A stretch of 64,000 nucleotides of DNA from Nocardia gamkensis NBRC 108242 (GTDB lineage Bacteria > Actinomycetota > Actinomycetes > Mycobacteriales > Mycobacteriaceae): assembly GCF_001612985.1 (NCBI RefSeq), contig NZ_BDBM01000022.1, positions 62,001-126,000 on the forward strand, written 5' to 3'. How positions within the stretch are numbered: position 1 is the stretch's first letter; each line of letters opens with the position of its first letter. The notes beneath the pieces were generated by a model. It was not told where the DNA came from. It ran no database searches and saw only the letters and a list, made by a program, of their open reading frames with translations. Position numbers and translations under genes: made by a program. This document shows positions 1 through 10,443 of the stretch, one piece after another.

Positions 1-684
1 CTGACCACCGTCGACAGCGAGGGTGGCGACGCGGCGACGTCGTCGGCAATGCCTCCGGCCGCCGGGGCGCCCGAGAACGCGCCGTCATCGGCCGACACGG
101 CCGGACCGGAGCCGCGACAGGCCCCGGCCCAAGCTCCCGCCCAACCCCCGGCTCAGGCGTCCTCCTCCCCGGCGCCCGCTCCCGTGCCCGGGCCCGCGAC
201 CACTTCCGCGGGAGCGCCGCCGCCCCCGCCCGCACCGGGAACCGCCCCGCCCGCGCAGACGACGAATCCCGCACCGAGCACCACCCCGCCGCCCGGCACC
301 ACACCCCAGCCCACCACGTCGAGCCCCGCCCCGACCACCACCGGCCCCACCGCCACCGCGACGACCGCCCCGTCCGGGCCGCCGACGCCCGACCGCATCG
401 CCTCGTTCATCCAGGGTTATTACGGCATGCTGCCCGCCAACGTCTCCGGCGCCTGGACACAGCTCGCCCCTGGATACCAGTCGAAGACCGGTTACGACTC
501 CTACGTGAACTTCTGGGGCTCCATCCGCTCGGTGAGCGTGGGCTCGGTCACGCAGAACGGTGCGAACCGGGCGGTGGTCGCGCTGACCTATACCCTGAAG
601 AACGGCACGACGACCTCCGAGAACCGATGGATCGAGGTCGTCGGGGACAGTGCCAAGCTGCAGATCGCCGCGTCGGGCACCTAG
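1..684 (+). CDS. C-terminal part of a proline-rich exported/membrane-anchored protein (5' end outside window)
   Basis: The frame is open from base 1, so the N-terminus lies upstream; 227 residues are visible. The first ~125 residues are almost entirely Pro/Ala/Ser/Thr, a typical wall-spanning linker. They are followed by a ~95-residue globular domain starting near DRIASFIQGYYGML and ending with IAASGT. Similar C-terminal domains with a YYxxLP start and a WxxLxPxYQ motif occur outside the membrane in actinobacterial Ser/Thr protein kinases, so a receptor-kinase sensor domain is my best guess. No kinase domain is visible in this window, so it could equally be another anchored protein. It precedes a 304-nt gap. 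Confidence 0.6.
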   Translation: MTTVDSEGGDAATSSAMPPAAGAPENAPSSADTAGPEPRQAPAQAPAQPPAQASSSPAPAPVPGPATTSAGAPPPPPAPGTAPPAQTTNPAPSTTPPPGTTPQPTTSSPAPTTTGPTATATTAPSGPPTPDRIASFIQGYYGMLPANVSGAWTQLAPGYQSKTGYDSYVNFWGSIRSVSVGSVTQNGANRAVVALTYTLKNGTTTSENRWIEVVGDSAKLQIAASGT

Positions 685-988
685 ACCGGTTCCCTCCGCG
701 GTCGGCGCCTGCGGTGTGCGACTTCGGCGTGACCGCACCGATCGGGCAATGTCTCGGCCCTTGCTCGGGCACGGCGTGGAGGCGCGCCTGACGGTGCGCT
801 TCGGGCGGCTGCCTCCGCCTCAGGCGGCACGATGGACGAACGCTGGGCAGCACCCGGTCCATTCGGCTGCACGGGTGAGCGGGGCTTCGCCCGGCGGTAC
901 GGTTCGTGGGCGCACTTCGCGGTGGGGGCGCGGACGGCCCGCCGAGCCGTGCCGATGACATGGACGAGATCTAGGAGAAGGACCGAAC
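685..988. other. Intergenic gap without a recognisable gene
   Basis: These 304 nt separate the upstream protein from the HAD phosphatase. Reading frames here have no plausible start or family resemblance. A GC-rich segment around 790-830 can form small hairpins, but none is long enough to call a terminator. The ribosome binding site AGGAGAAG of the next gene lies at 973-980. Confidence 0.5.
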
Positions 989-1660
989 GTGACAGCGCGA
1001 CTGGCCGGAGTGCTCTGGGACATGGACGGCACGCTGCTGGACTCGGAGAAACTCTGGGATGTCGCGGTGCGCGAACTGGCGCGCGAGCACGGCCGCGAGA
1101 TGACCGACGCGATCCGGCACGCGCTGATCGGGGCGTCGGGTCCGAACGCTCTGCGGATCATGTTCACCGGCCTCGGCATCGCGCCGACGCCCGACTCACT
1201 GCGGGCGGCGGGGGAGTTCCTGGAACAGCGGGTGACCGAATTGATGACCGGCCCCATCCCGTGGCGGCCGGGTGCGAAGGACGCGCTGGCCATGGTTCGC
1301 GCGGCGGGGTTGTCCAGTGCGCTCGTCACCAATACCAAGCGGTCGCTCACGGAATTCGGTCTCGACACCCTGGGGCGCGACTTCTTCGACGTCTCGGTCT
1401 GCGGCGACGAGGTGGCGCACGGCAAGCCGGAGCCGGATGTCTACCTGCGCGCCGCCGAACTGCTCGAACTCGATCCGGAACACTGTGTGGCGGTGGAGGA
1501 CTCGCCCACCGGCGCCCGTGCGGCGCAGGCCGCGGGCTGTGCGCTGATGGTGGTCCCGTGCGAGATCCCGGTGCCGCACGCGCCGGGACGGATGTTCCGG
1601 GATTCGCTGATCGGGCTGACCGTCGCGGATCTCGAACACGCTCTGCGCGTGCGTCGTTGA
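989..1660 (+). CDS. HAD-superfamily (beta-phosphoglucomutase-like) hydrolase
   Basis: The 223-residue protein starts with GTG, preceded by AGGAGAAG at good spacing. Motif I is WDMDGTLLDS, with nucleophile Asp11 and acid/base Asp13. Motif II is the Thr in LVTNT, motif III the Lys of HGKPEPD, and motif IV the VEDSPTGA acidic pair. The cap is helical (subclass IA), as in phosphoglycolate phosphatases and beta-phosphoglucomutases, so it is expected to hydrolyse a small cytosolic phosphate ester. The substrate cannot be read from sequence. In M. tuberculosis a HAD gene also lies near hisE-hisG, as I remember it, which makes this likely backbone. It sits just upstream of the oxygenase cassette, but the ~160-nt spacing argues for a separate unit. 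Confidence 0.85.
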   Translation: MTARLAGVLWDMDGTLLDSEKLWDVAVRELAREHGREMTDAIRHALIGASGPNALRIMFTGLGIAPTPDSLRAAGEFLEQRVTELMTGPIPWRPGAKDALAMVRAAGLSSALVTNTKRSLTEFGLDTLGRDFFDVSVCGDEVAHGKPEPDVYLRAAELLELDPEHCVAVEDSPTGARAAQAAGCALMVVPCEIPVPHAPGRMFRDSLIGLTVADLEHALRVRR

Positions 1661-1749
1661 GCTGTTCGGGCGAGCGCCCGGAGCGCCGCTGCGGGCCGAT
1701 GTGGACCGAGAGTTACTGTGCCGCAACGGGAGTGCGCGCAGATAGTAGG

Positions 1750-1765
1750 TGTGACCGTGATCACC
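1750..1765. promoter_or_regulatory. CRP-like half-site pair upstream of the oxygenase cassette
   Basis: TGTGA, 6 nt, TCACC matches the CRP/FNR-family consensus TGTGA-N6-TCACA at 9 of 10 positions. It lies 54 nt before the ATG at 1820. This supports placing the promoter here and starting translation at 1820 rather than at the upstream GTG at 1718. It is a single pattern match and could be chance. Confidence 0.35.
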
Positions 1766-1819
1766 GGCAATCTCGCCGAATCCCGGGCGTGTCGGCGACG
1801 GGTCCACCAAAATGACGCC

Positions 1820-2683
1820 ATGGCAGCGTTGGGCGTACTCGACGAGATCGTAGATATCGCACAGTATCCCCTGGCGGATCCGGACGGGCCCGCGCTGCGG
1901 GAAGCGGTCCGTCGCGCCCGTGCGGAACTGGCCGACACCGGCTGCACCGTGTTGCGCGGGTTCGTCCGCCCGGAACTCACCGAGACCCTGCGGACGCAGG
2001 GTGAGCTGATGGCTCCGCACGCGCACTACGAGGTCGAGCGGGTCAACGCCTACAACATCCCCTTGGACACCGAACTGCCGGAGAATCATCCGGGCCGGAT
2101 CGTGCTGGAGCGGGGTAACGCCTTCGTGCCGCGCGACCGCATCCCCGCCGACGCGCTGATCCACCGGCTCTACACGGACGAGCTGTTCCAGCGGTTCGTC
2201 GCCGACTGCTTCGGATTGGCCGAATTGCACGAGTTCGCCGATCCGCTCGCCGGACTGTGCCTCAACGTCGTCGCGCCGGGTATGTCGCATCCCTGGCATT
2301 TCGACACGAACGAATTCACCGTCTCGATGCTGACCCAGCCCGCCGAGGACGGTGGCGTCTTCGAGTACTGCCCCGCTATCCGCACACCCGAGGCGGAAAA
2401 CCTCGACGACGTCCGCGCCGTGCTGACGGGCGACGGCGAGCGTTTCGTCCAGCGGCTCGAACTGCGCCCGGGCGACCTGCAGCTGTTCCAGGGTCGCTTC
2501 TCGTTGCACCGCGTCTCACCCGTGGGCGGTGCGCGCCAGCGCCATTCGGCCATTTTCGCCTACACCGATCGTCCCGGAATGGTCGGCACGGTGGAACGTA
2601 CCCGGCAGTTGTTCGGCCGCGTGCTTCCCGACCACCTAGCCGCCGCGGCCGCTGCCGTGCGGGGCGATCGACTGCTCGACTGA
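1820..2683 (+). CDS. Fe(II)/2-oxoglutarate oxygenase of the ArpA/BesD-like (phytanoyl-CoA dioxygenase-type) family
   Basis: The protein is 287 residues from ATG 1820; an in-frame GTG at 1718 would add 34 residues of poor quality. The iron-binding facial triad is visible: His160 and Asp162 in WHFDTNEF, and His230 in FSLHRVSP. It is followed by a basic segment (RQRH) that would hold 2-oxoglutarate. Families annotated HalD/BesD contain both halogenases, where the Asp is Gly or Ala, and hydroxylases. The Asp kept here predicts hydroxylation, not chlorination. Known relatives act on free amino acids. It is the first gene of a three-gene cassette with a methyltransferase and a carnitine-type acyltransferase. 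The substrate is unknown. Confidence 0.75.
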   Translation: MAALGVLDEIVDIAQYPLADPDGPALREAVRRARAELADTGCTVLRGFVRPELTETLRTQGELMAPHAHYEVERVNAYNIPLDTELPENHPGRIVLERGNAFVPRDRIPADALIHRLYTDELFQRFVADCFGLAELHEFADPLAGLCLNVVAPGMSHPWHFDTNEFTVSMLTQPAEDGGVFEYCPAIRTPEAENLDDVRAVLTGDGERFVQRLELRPGDLQLFQGRFSLHRVSPVGGARQRHSAIFAYTDRPGMVGTVERTRQLFGRVLPDHLAAAAAAVRGDRLLD

Positions 2684-2727
2684 GCCGAACGGCTCGACTG
2701 ACCGAGCTCGACCCGAGAGGACCGACA

Positions 2728-3564
2728 GTGCCAGTGCCGTTACACACGACCGGGAAAGCGTCTTTCGACGACATCTACGACCGCCCCGATCCGCGCGCGT
2801 ACTACGCGCGTATGTCCGACCTGGACTACCGCATTCCGGAACTGGCGAAACCGTTCTTTCAGCAGCAGATTCGGGAGTTCCGCGCCTCCGCGCGGGTCGC
2901 CGTGCCGACCGTGCTCGACATCGGCTGCTCCTACGGCGTGAACGCGGCGCTGTTGCGTTTCGACACCACGATCGGCGAACTGGCCGAGCACTACGCCGTG
3001 GCCGACATCGATCGGGCCGGTCTGATCCGGCGCGACCTGGCCCGCGTCGCGTCGCGGGCCGCGGCGGACGATGTGCGTTTCCTCGGCATGGACGCCTCCC
3101 GCCCCGCCCTCGACTACGCGCGGGAGGCCGGACTCCTGCACGACGTGGTGCACGCCGACCTGGAGTCCGGCGAACCGACCGACGAACAGCGCGCCCTGCT
3201 GGCGACCGCCGATCTGGTCGTCTCCACCGGCTGCATCGGCTACGTCACCGAGAAGACCTTGACTCGCGTGGCCACCGCGCACCCGCGCAGGCGGCCGTGG
3301 ATGGCACACTTCGTATTGCGCATGTTCGACTTCGCACCGATCGAGGCGGAACTCGCCGCGCTCGGCTACCGGACCGAGCAGGCGCCGGGGTTGTACGAGC
3401 AACGCAGGTTCGCCTCACCGGCCGAGCAGGCGCAGGTGCTGAACACCCTGTCCGCCAACGGAATCGACACAACCGGCCGGGAAGACCAGGGATGGTTGTA
3501 TGCCAACCTGTACGTGTCCAGGCCGCTGCCGAAACATCACGCCGACACCGAGGACTCGCATTGA
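2728..3564 (+). CDS. Class I SAM-dependent methyltransferase of the oxygenase cassette
   Basis: The GTG start at 2728 follows GAGAGG and gives 278 residues. The SAM-binding glycine loop is VLDIGCSYG at about residues 62-70, followed by AVADID as the likely acidic residue contacting the ribose. A later STGCIGYVTEKT segment corresponds to the strand 4-5 region. The N-terminal ~55 residues look like a substrate-covering helical arm (DDIYDRPDPRAYY). It begins 44 nt after the oxygenase, and its stop overlaps the next start, so the three genes are likely one operon. Family and fold are clear. Whether it methylates N, O or C cannot be told; the neighbouring carnitine-type acyltransferase makes N-methylation of an amino group attractive, but this is inference. 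Confidence 0.75.
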   Translation: MPVPLHTTGKASFDDIYDRPDPRAYYARMSDLDYRIPELAKPFFQQQIREFRASARVAVPTVLDIGCSYGVNAALLRFDTTIGELAEHYAVADIDRAGLIRRDLARVASRAAADDVRFLGMDASRPALDYAREAGLLHDVVHADLESGEPTDEQRALLATADLVVSTGCIGYVTEKTLTRVATAHPRRRPWMAHFVLRMFDFAPIEAELAALGYRTEQAPGLYEQRRFASPAEQAQVLNTLSANGIDTTGREDQGWLYANLYVSRPLPKHHADTEDSH

Positions 3565-5375
3565 CCGAACGCACCTTCGCCGCCGACGACCACCTGCCCC
3601 GGGTGCCCCTGCCGACGCTGGAGGACAGCTGTGGGCGGTTCCTGCAGTGGTGCGAGCCGCTGCTGACCGCCGACGAACTCGCCGCCACCCGGGCGGCGGT
3701 CGACGACCTGCTGCGACCCGGCGGGCCGGGGCGCACGCTGCACGCGGCGCTCGCGGAGTACGACGCGACGCCCGGTGTCGGCAGCTGGCTCGACCTGTTC
3801 TGGCCGTCGCGGTACCTGGGCAGGCGGGACCGGATCGCCCTCAACGCGAACTTCTTCTTCCTGTTCCGGGACGACACCGCCCTGGCCGCCTCCACCGCCG
3901 CCACCCAGGTGGATCGCGCGGCGGGCATCATCTCCGCCGCCGTCGACTACAAGCTGGCGCTGGACCAGGAGACCGTCCCGCCGGTGACCCAGCGCGGACA
4001 GCAGCTGTCCATGTGGCAGAACAAGTACCTGTTCTCCGAGACCAGGATCCCCGGTGTGGAGCAGGACACCGTGCGGGTCCCCTACAGCGAGGAATGGCCG
4101 GGCCCCTCGCAGGCCCGGCACATCGTGGTGTTCTTCCACGGCAGCCCGTTCCGGATGGATGTGATCGGACCCGACGGAGCGCCGTACTCGCCGGAGGATC
4201 TCGCCGACGGGTTGCGCGCGGTGCTGAAAGCGGGCGCCCGCCCGGCCCGCACCGACACCGCCGTCGGGCAGCTCACCACCAAGGCCCGCGCGGAGTGGGC
4301 GCAGAGCAGGCAGCGCCTGCTGGCCGAACCGGCGAACGCTGCGGCACTGGACACCATCGAGACCGCGCTGTTCGCCGTCTGCCTCGAGGACTTCGCCCCG
4401 CGCGACGAACTGCACGCCTGCGACGAGCTGCTGCACGGTGACAGTGCGAACCGGTGGTTCGACAAATCGGTGTCCTTCATCGTCTTCGACGACGGCCAGG
4501 CGGGCATCAACGTCGAACACTGCGGACTCGACGGCACCACGATCCTCTCGTTCGTGGACGCCCTGCTGGAGACCCCGGTGCGGGAACACGCCACGCGCTC
4601 CGGCGCGCAGGCGCAGGGCCTGCCCGCGGTGGAGCCGATCGAGTTCGTGCTGGACGAGGCGCAGCGCGGCGATATCGCGGCGGCGGGCGCCGCCTTCGCC
4701 CGGTACGCCGCGGAGAACGCCACCCAGACGCTGTCGTTCCCGGACTTCGGCACCACCGCGGCCAAGGCGTTGGGCATCTCACCGGACGCGTTCGCGCAAC
4801 TGAGCTACCAGCTGGCCCATCGGCGCAGCAAGGGGCTCACCGGCGCCACCTACGAGTCCATCGCGACCAAGCAGTACCGCAACGGCCGCACCGAGGCCAT
4901 GCGGGTGGTCACCCCGGAGATGATCGCCTTCGTGGACGCGATGCAGGACTTGGACGCGGGCGCCGAGGCCCGGCTCGCCGCGGCGCGGACGGCGGCGGCC
5001 GCGCACGTGGAACGGGCCAAGCAGTGCCAGACCGGGGCCGCCCCGGAGCAGCACCTGTGGGAGCTGCAGTGGATCCAGCGCCGTCGCGGCGCGGAGCTGG
5101 GCGTCACCGACCCGATCCCGCTCTACGACAGCCCGGGCTGGACGATCATGCGCGACGACTACCTGAGCACCAGCTCGGCGCCGTCGGTCAACATCCGCTA
5201 CTTCGGTTTCGGCTCCACCAGCTCCCGGTGCATCGGCATCGCCTACGTCCTGCTGCCGGACCGCTGGAATCTCTATCTGGCCACCCCGAAGCCGGTCGCC
5301 GACCAGATGTACGCCTTCGCCGACCACCTCCGCACGGCGGTCGCCGATCTGCAGGCGTTGCTCGCCGCGAACTAG
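3561..5375 (+). CDS. Choline/carnitine O-acyltransferase-family protein
   Basis: The TTG start overlaps the previous stop (TTGA), suggesting coupled translation; the product has 604 residues, the usual size of this family. Diagnostic blocks are present in order. The catalytic histidine is in INVEHCGLDG (His320). The substrate-binding block YESIATKQYRNGRTE is at about 431. An LSTSSAP block near the C-terminus matches the LSTS motif, which contacts the trimethylammonium group and CoA in mammalian carnitine acyltransferases. An FGFGSTSS strand follows. The family transfers acyl groups between CoA and the hydroxyl of carnitine or choline. Bacterial members are uncommon and mostly uncharacterised. 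Its acceptor may be the product of the two upstream enzymes. Confidence 0.85.
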   Translation: MTERTFAADDHLPRVPLPTLEDSCGRFLQWCEPLLTADELAATRAAVDDLLRPGGPGRTLHAALAEYDATPGVGSWLDLFWPSRYLGRRDRIALNANFFFLFRDDTALAASTAATQVDRAAGIISAAVDYKLALDQETVPPVTQRGQQLSMWQNKYLFSETRIPGVEQDTVRVPYSEEWPGPSQARHIVVFFHGSPFRMDVIGPDGAPYSPEDLADGLRAVLKAGARPARTDTAVGQLTTKARAEWAQSRQRLLAEPANAAALDTIETALFAVCLEDFAPRDELHACDELLHGDSANRWFDKSVSFIVFDDGQAGINVEHCGLDGTTILSFVDALLETPVREHATRSGAQAQGLPAVEPIEFVLDEAQRGDIAAAGAAFARYAAENATQTLSFPDFGTTAAKALGISPDAFAQLSYQLAHRRSKGLTGATYESIATKQYRNGRTEAMRVVTPEMIAFVDAMQDLDAGAEARLAAARTAAAAHVERAKQCQTGAAPEQHLWELQWIQRRRGAELGVTDPIPLYDSPGWTIMRDDYLSTSSAPSVNIRYFGFGSTSSRCIGIAYVLLPDRWNLYLATPKPVADQMYAFADHLRTAVADLQALLAAN

Positions 5376-5382
5376 GCGCCCT

Positions 5383-5428
5383 CCGCCCGGTTCCTCCGCA
5401 CCCCGCCCGGGGCGGAGGAGCCGGGCGG
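5383..5428 (+). terminator. Strong hairpin after the acyltransferase cassette
   Basis: Arms 5383-5399 and 5412-5428 pair over 17 positions with one G-T type mismatch, around a 12-nt loop. The hairpin begins 8 nt after the acyltransferase stop and separates the cassette from hisE. There is no U-tract, as is usual for GC-rich actinomycete terminators. Confidence 0.7.
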
Positions 5429-5495
5429 TCGCCGTTCCCGGCCATCGTGGGCCGGAGCAACGGGCCCGCATCCGGGTCTGAAACAATGGCTCATC

Positions 5496-5759
5496 GTGAA
5501 GAACTTCGAATCCCTGTTCGCCGAGCTGCAGGATCGTGCGGTCAACCGCCCCGAGGGGTCCGGAACCGTTGCCGCGCTGGATGCCGGCGTGCATACCCAG
5601 GGTAAGAAGGTGCTCGAGGAGGCCGGTGAGGTGTGGCTGGCCGCCGAACACGAGAGCGACGAGTCGCTCGCCGAGGAGATCTCCCAGCTGCTGTATTGGG
5701 TGCAGGTGCTGATGGTGGGTCGCGGGCTGAAGCTCGAGGACGTGTACCGACATCTGTGA
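5496..5759 (+). CDS. hisE: Phosphoribosyl-ATP pyrophosphatase
   Basis: This 87-residue protein (GTG start) performs the second step of histidine synthesis, hydrolysing phosphoribosyl-ATP to phosphoribosyl-AMP and pyrophosphate. The all-alpha MazG-like fold is recognisable from [15 protein letters not shown] and [11 protein letters not shown], whose Glu/Asp residues bind Mg2+. The length is normal for a stand-alone HisE. It lies 44 nt upstream of hisG, a pairing conserved in mycobacteria and relatives, so the two are almost certainly cotranscribed. Confidence 0.95.
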   Translation: MKNFESLFAELQDRAVNRPEGSGTVAALDAGVHTQGKKVLEEAGEVWLAAEHESDESLAEEISQLLYWVQVLMVGRGLKLEDVYRHL

Positions 5760-5803
5760 CGGCCGTCCGACACCCCATTTCTCCTCCCGAAAGGACTCCT
5801 CCC

Positions 5804-6655
5804 ATGCTGCGCGTCGCAGTTCCCAACAAAGGCGCCCTGTCCGAATCCGCCGTCTCGATCCTCGCGGAAGCGGGCTACCGCAAGCGCACCGATTCGCGTG
5901 ATCTGACCGTTCTCGACCCGGCCAACCAGGTCGAGTTCTTCTTCCTGCGGCCCAAGGACATCGCCATCTACGTCGGCTCCGGAGAACTCGATCTCGGGAT
6001 CACCGGACGTGATCTCGCGCTGGATTCCGGCGCGCCGGTGCAGGAACGACTCGCCCTCGGGTTCGGCCGCTCCACCTTTCGCTACGCCGCCCCCGCCGGG
6101 CGGGAGTGGAAGGTCGAGGACCTCTACGACAAGCGGATCGCCACCTCGTACCCGAACCTGGTGCTGAGCGACCTGCGCCGCCGGGGCATCGAGGCCGAGG
6201 TGATCCGCCTCGACGGCGCGGTGGAGATCTCCATCCAGCTCGGCGTCGCCGACGCGATCGCCGACGTCGTCGGCTCGGGGCGCACGCTGCGCCAGCACAA
6301 TCTGGTGGCCTTCGGTGAATCGCTGTGCGATTCGGAGGGTGTGCTGGTCGAACGCAAGGACGCCGACCAGGGCGACCGGGCGCGCAACCAGCTCGTCGCC
6401 CGGATCCAGGGCGTGGTCTTCGCCCAGCAGTACGTCATGCTGGACTACGACTGCCCGAAGGAACTGCTCGACGAGGCATTCGTCATCACCCCCGGGTTGG
6501 AGTCGCCCACCGTCGCGCCACTGGCCGATACCGGCTGGATGGCCGTACGTGCGCTCGTTCCGCGCAAACAGAGCAACGAGCTGATGGACCAGCTGGCCGA
6601 TCTGGGCGCCAAAGCCATCCTGGCCACCGACATTCGCTCCTGCCGAGCATTCTGA
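5804..6655 (+). CDS. hisG: ATP phosphoribosyltransferase (long form)
   Basis: HisG condenses ATP with PRPP in the first, feedback-controlled step of histidine synthesis. ATG 5804 follows AAAGGA and gives 283 residues, the HisZ-independent long form with a C-terminal ACT-like regulatory domain from about residue 211. The PRPP/substrate signature is visible around [12 protein letters not shown] and [13 protein letters not shown]. The C-terminal part ([17 protein letters not shown]) is the histidine-binding ACT-like module. It is preceded by hisE and followed 20 nt later by a strong hairpin. Confidence 0.96.
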   Translation: MLRVAVPNKGALSESAVSILAEAGYRKRTDSRDLTVLDPANQVEFFFLRPKDIAIYVGSGELDLGITGRDLALDSGAPVQERLALGFGRSTFRYAAPAGREWKVEDLYDKRIATSYPNLVLSDLRRRGIEAEVIRLDGAVEISIQLGVADAIADVVGSGRTLRQHNLVAFGESLCDSEGVLVERKDADQGDRARNQLVARIQGVVFAQQYVMLDYDCPKELLDEAFVITPGLESPTVAPLADTGWMAVRALVPRKQSNELMDQLADLGAKAILATDIRSCRAF

Positions 6656-6675
6656 ACGCCGGATTCGCCTGAGTA

Positions 6676-6708
6676 CACGCGCTGCGCACTCGATGTGCGC
6701 AGCGCGTG
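6676..6708 (+). terminator. Perfect 14-bp hairpin after hisG
   Basis: Arms 6676-6689 (CACGCGCTGCGCAC) and 6695-6708 pair perfectly around a 5-nt loop, starting 20 nt after the hisG stop. It most likely terminates the hisEG transcript. Confidence 0.8.
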
Positions 6709-6794
6709 CCGCAGCTGCCCCGGTTGCGGTCACACGACCCTCGGAGACGCTCTACGCTGCCTATACGTAGACCGACTGCGGCGGATGGGGGACC

Positions 6795-7996
6795 GTGATG
6801 ATCGTGACGAGGTGGACCGGCGTCGAGGTCCACGCACTGCGTCGAGCGGCATTGCGTCGCAGCCAAGAAGAGTTCGCCGAGATGACCGGCTTCTCCGACG
6901 CCGTCGTGCGCAAGTGGGAGCGCCGTGGCGCGTCCATCACCCTGACGGGCATGTTCGCGGCCGGAATGGACACCGTGCTGGACAGTCTGGACGCGCGCCA
7001 GCTCGAGCGGTTCCGAACGGAACTGGCGGAGTCCGCCGGCATCGCCGATCGCAAGTCGGACGCGGACACTGAGCCGACTTTGCCGAGAGATCGGGCGAAC
7101 GCCGAACAGTGGACCGATCCACGGATCGGCAGCACACTGGGAGATGGTTCCGTCGCTGCGGCGGAGCGGACAGTGCGGCAGTCGGGAGGTGACACTACGG
7201 ACCGTCGAGAAGTCTTGCGGGCGGCGGGCATCACGGGAATTGCCGCCGGAGCGGGTCTACAGGCTTTGGTGTTCGATTCCGCCCGCGAATCAGCGCGTCT
7301 GGTCAGCGCTGTCGCTCGCCCGGGTGTCGATCCGGACAGCCTGCGCGACGCAGCCGATGACCTTCACCGGCTGGCAAGCGAATATGCCCACGCGCCCGAT
7401 TTGCCCCGGCTTTTCCTTGCCTTGACCGTGTTGCGCGACCAGTTGGCGGCGGCGATCCAGCATGCGGGCAAGTCGGCGGATATGCGCGAGCCGCATGCCC
7501 TGTTCGCCGCGACCTGCATACTGCTGGCGTCGGTGTCGCACGACTTGGCCGAGCCACAGGCCGCGATGATTCAGACGCGCGCAGCCTCCAGGTTCGCGGT
7601 GCATGCCGGACACCGCAGCCTTGAATCCTGGGTTCGGTGCACTATTACGACGCTCTCACCTACGCGGAGCTCGGTGAATGGACGCAGGCGCATTCCGAAG
7701 CCGAGAGGGTGATCGAACTCTACGCCCCCACGAGGTCCCGAACGTGGCCGACGACGCTGACTCTGGCGCAGATCACTCTGGCCCGCGCACGGTTGCACAG
7801 TGACGGACCGGGCGCTGCTCTCGAAGCGCTCGATCCAGTGCTCACCGTTCCCGTAGGGCAACGGATCCCGCAGGTCGTGACGGCATTGCTCGCACTCGGG
7901 GCCGATCTGCAGGCCCAGCAGGTGGAACGGAGTTCGGACACGCGAACACTGGTGGATGCCATCGCTGCCTTCATCCCCGCGACCGCGCATGGCTGA
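6795..7996 (+). pseudogene. Broken XRE-type helix-turn-helix regulator with TPR-like C-terminal domain
   Basis: The N-terminal part (from GTG 6795, with ATG following) has a helix-turn-helix around RRSQEEFAEMTGFSDAVVRKWE, then a linker and helical repeats. At about 7632-7640, just after HAGHRSLESWVR, the frame changes. The family's C-terminal end (YYDALTYAELGEW... through ALEALDPVLTVP) continues in another frame to 7996. Intact family members carry roughly 100 further residues of TPR helices between these blocks. The join therefore looks like an internal deletion that also shifted the frame, not a single-base error. The first frame runs on to a stop at 7712. The family is common in Streptomyces and Nocardia and often sits beside a small partner gene. 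The gene is probably non-functional, unless the 305-residue N-terminal product is made. Confidence 0.7.
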
Positions 7997-8570
7997 CGAC
8001 GATCCGCTCCGGGTAGCTCATCGTCTGCTGGCACCACGCATTGCCTACCTGATCGGAACGCGTAGCCGAAACGGCACGGCGAATCTTATTCCGGTCTCCA
8101 ACCTGACGTCGGTCTCGACTGATCCGCAGCAGATCGCCATCGCTGTATACAAGCAATGGGCGACATACGAAAACCTGCACAGTGCTGCGGGGTTCAGTGT
8201 GACCGTGCCAACCATCGAACAACTGGATGGGGTGTGGAAGCTCGGTGCCCGGTATTCGAAGTATCCGGCCTCCGAACCAGCCGAAAAACTCTCCTGCAGC
8301 GGGTTGGAAATCGATGACGGCTTGTCCGGCTACGGTCCCGTGGTGCCCGCCGGTCTCGGGTGGCTGAGCTGCCACACGATCGCCCGATTGGATCTGGGCG
8401 GCGACCACGGGATCGTTATCGGGCAAGTCGAGACGGTCCGGTTCAACCCACGTCATCTCAACAGCGACGGCACACCGAAGGGTGCCACGCGTCCGCTGAT
8501 GCAGCAGACCGGCAACCTATTCACGACCGCGGCCGACGCGTTGACCTCGGTGCGTTACTTCCAGCAGTGA
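7989..8570 (+). CDS. Flavin reductase-like FMN-binding split-barrel protein
   Basis: ATG 7989 overlaps the end of the broken regulator by 8 nt; the product has 193 residues. The pattern fits the flavin reductase-like family: an N-terminal RIAYLIGTRSRNGTANLIPVSNLTSVS strand-turn region, then QWATYENLHSAAGFSVTVPT, and a C-terminal strand with the FNPRHL motif. These bind FMN or FAD and either reduce free flavin for a monooxygenase or serve as small oxidoreductases. No monooxygenase gene is nearby, so the partner is unknown. The overlap implies it was cotranscribed with the regulator before that gene decayed. Confidence 0.7.
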   Translation: MADDDPLRVAHRLLAPRIAYLIGTRSRNGTANLIPVSNLTSVSTDPQQIAIAVYKQWATYENLHSAAGFSVTVPTIEQLDGVWKLGARYSKYPASEPAEKLSCSGLEIDDGLSGYGPVVPAGLGWLSCHTIARLDLGGDHGIVIGQVETVRFNPRHLNSDGTPKGATRPLMQQTGNLFTTAADALTSVRYFQQ

Positions 8571-8583
8571 ACGGCAGCCGTGC

Positions 8584-10404
<1,821 letters not shown>

Positions 10405-10443
10405 GCGCGGCAGGGCGGCGACGGGGTGATCGGCGTGCCGGAC

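Noticed and set aside
790-830. Terminator hairpin in the first intergenic gap
   Set aside because: The inverted repeats are short with a one-base loop and cannot form a stable stem.
1718-1819. Longer N-terminus for the oxygenase from GTG 1718
   Set aside because: The extra 34 residues are not family-like and overlap a CRP-like site; the ATG at 1820 starts the conserved region.
6795-7712. Complete 305-residue regulator
   Set aside because: The last ~25 residues are out-of-family sequence after a frame change; the family C-terminus continues in another frame, so a pseudogene is the better call.
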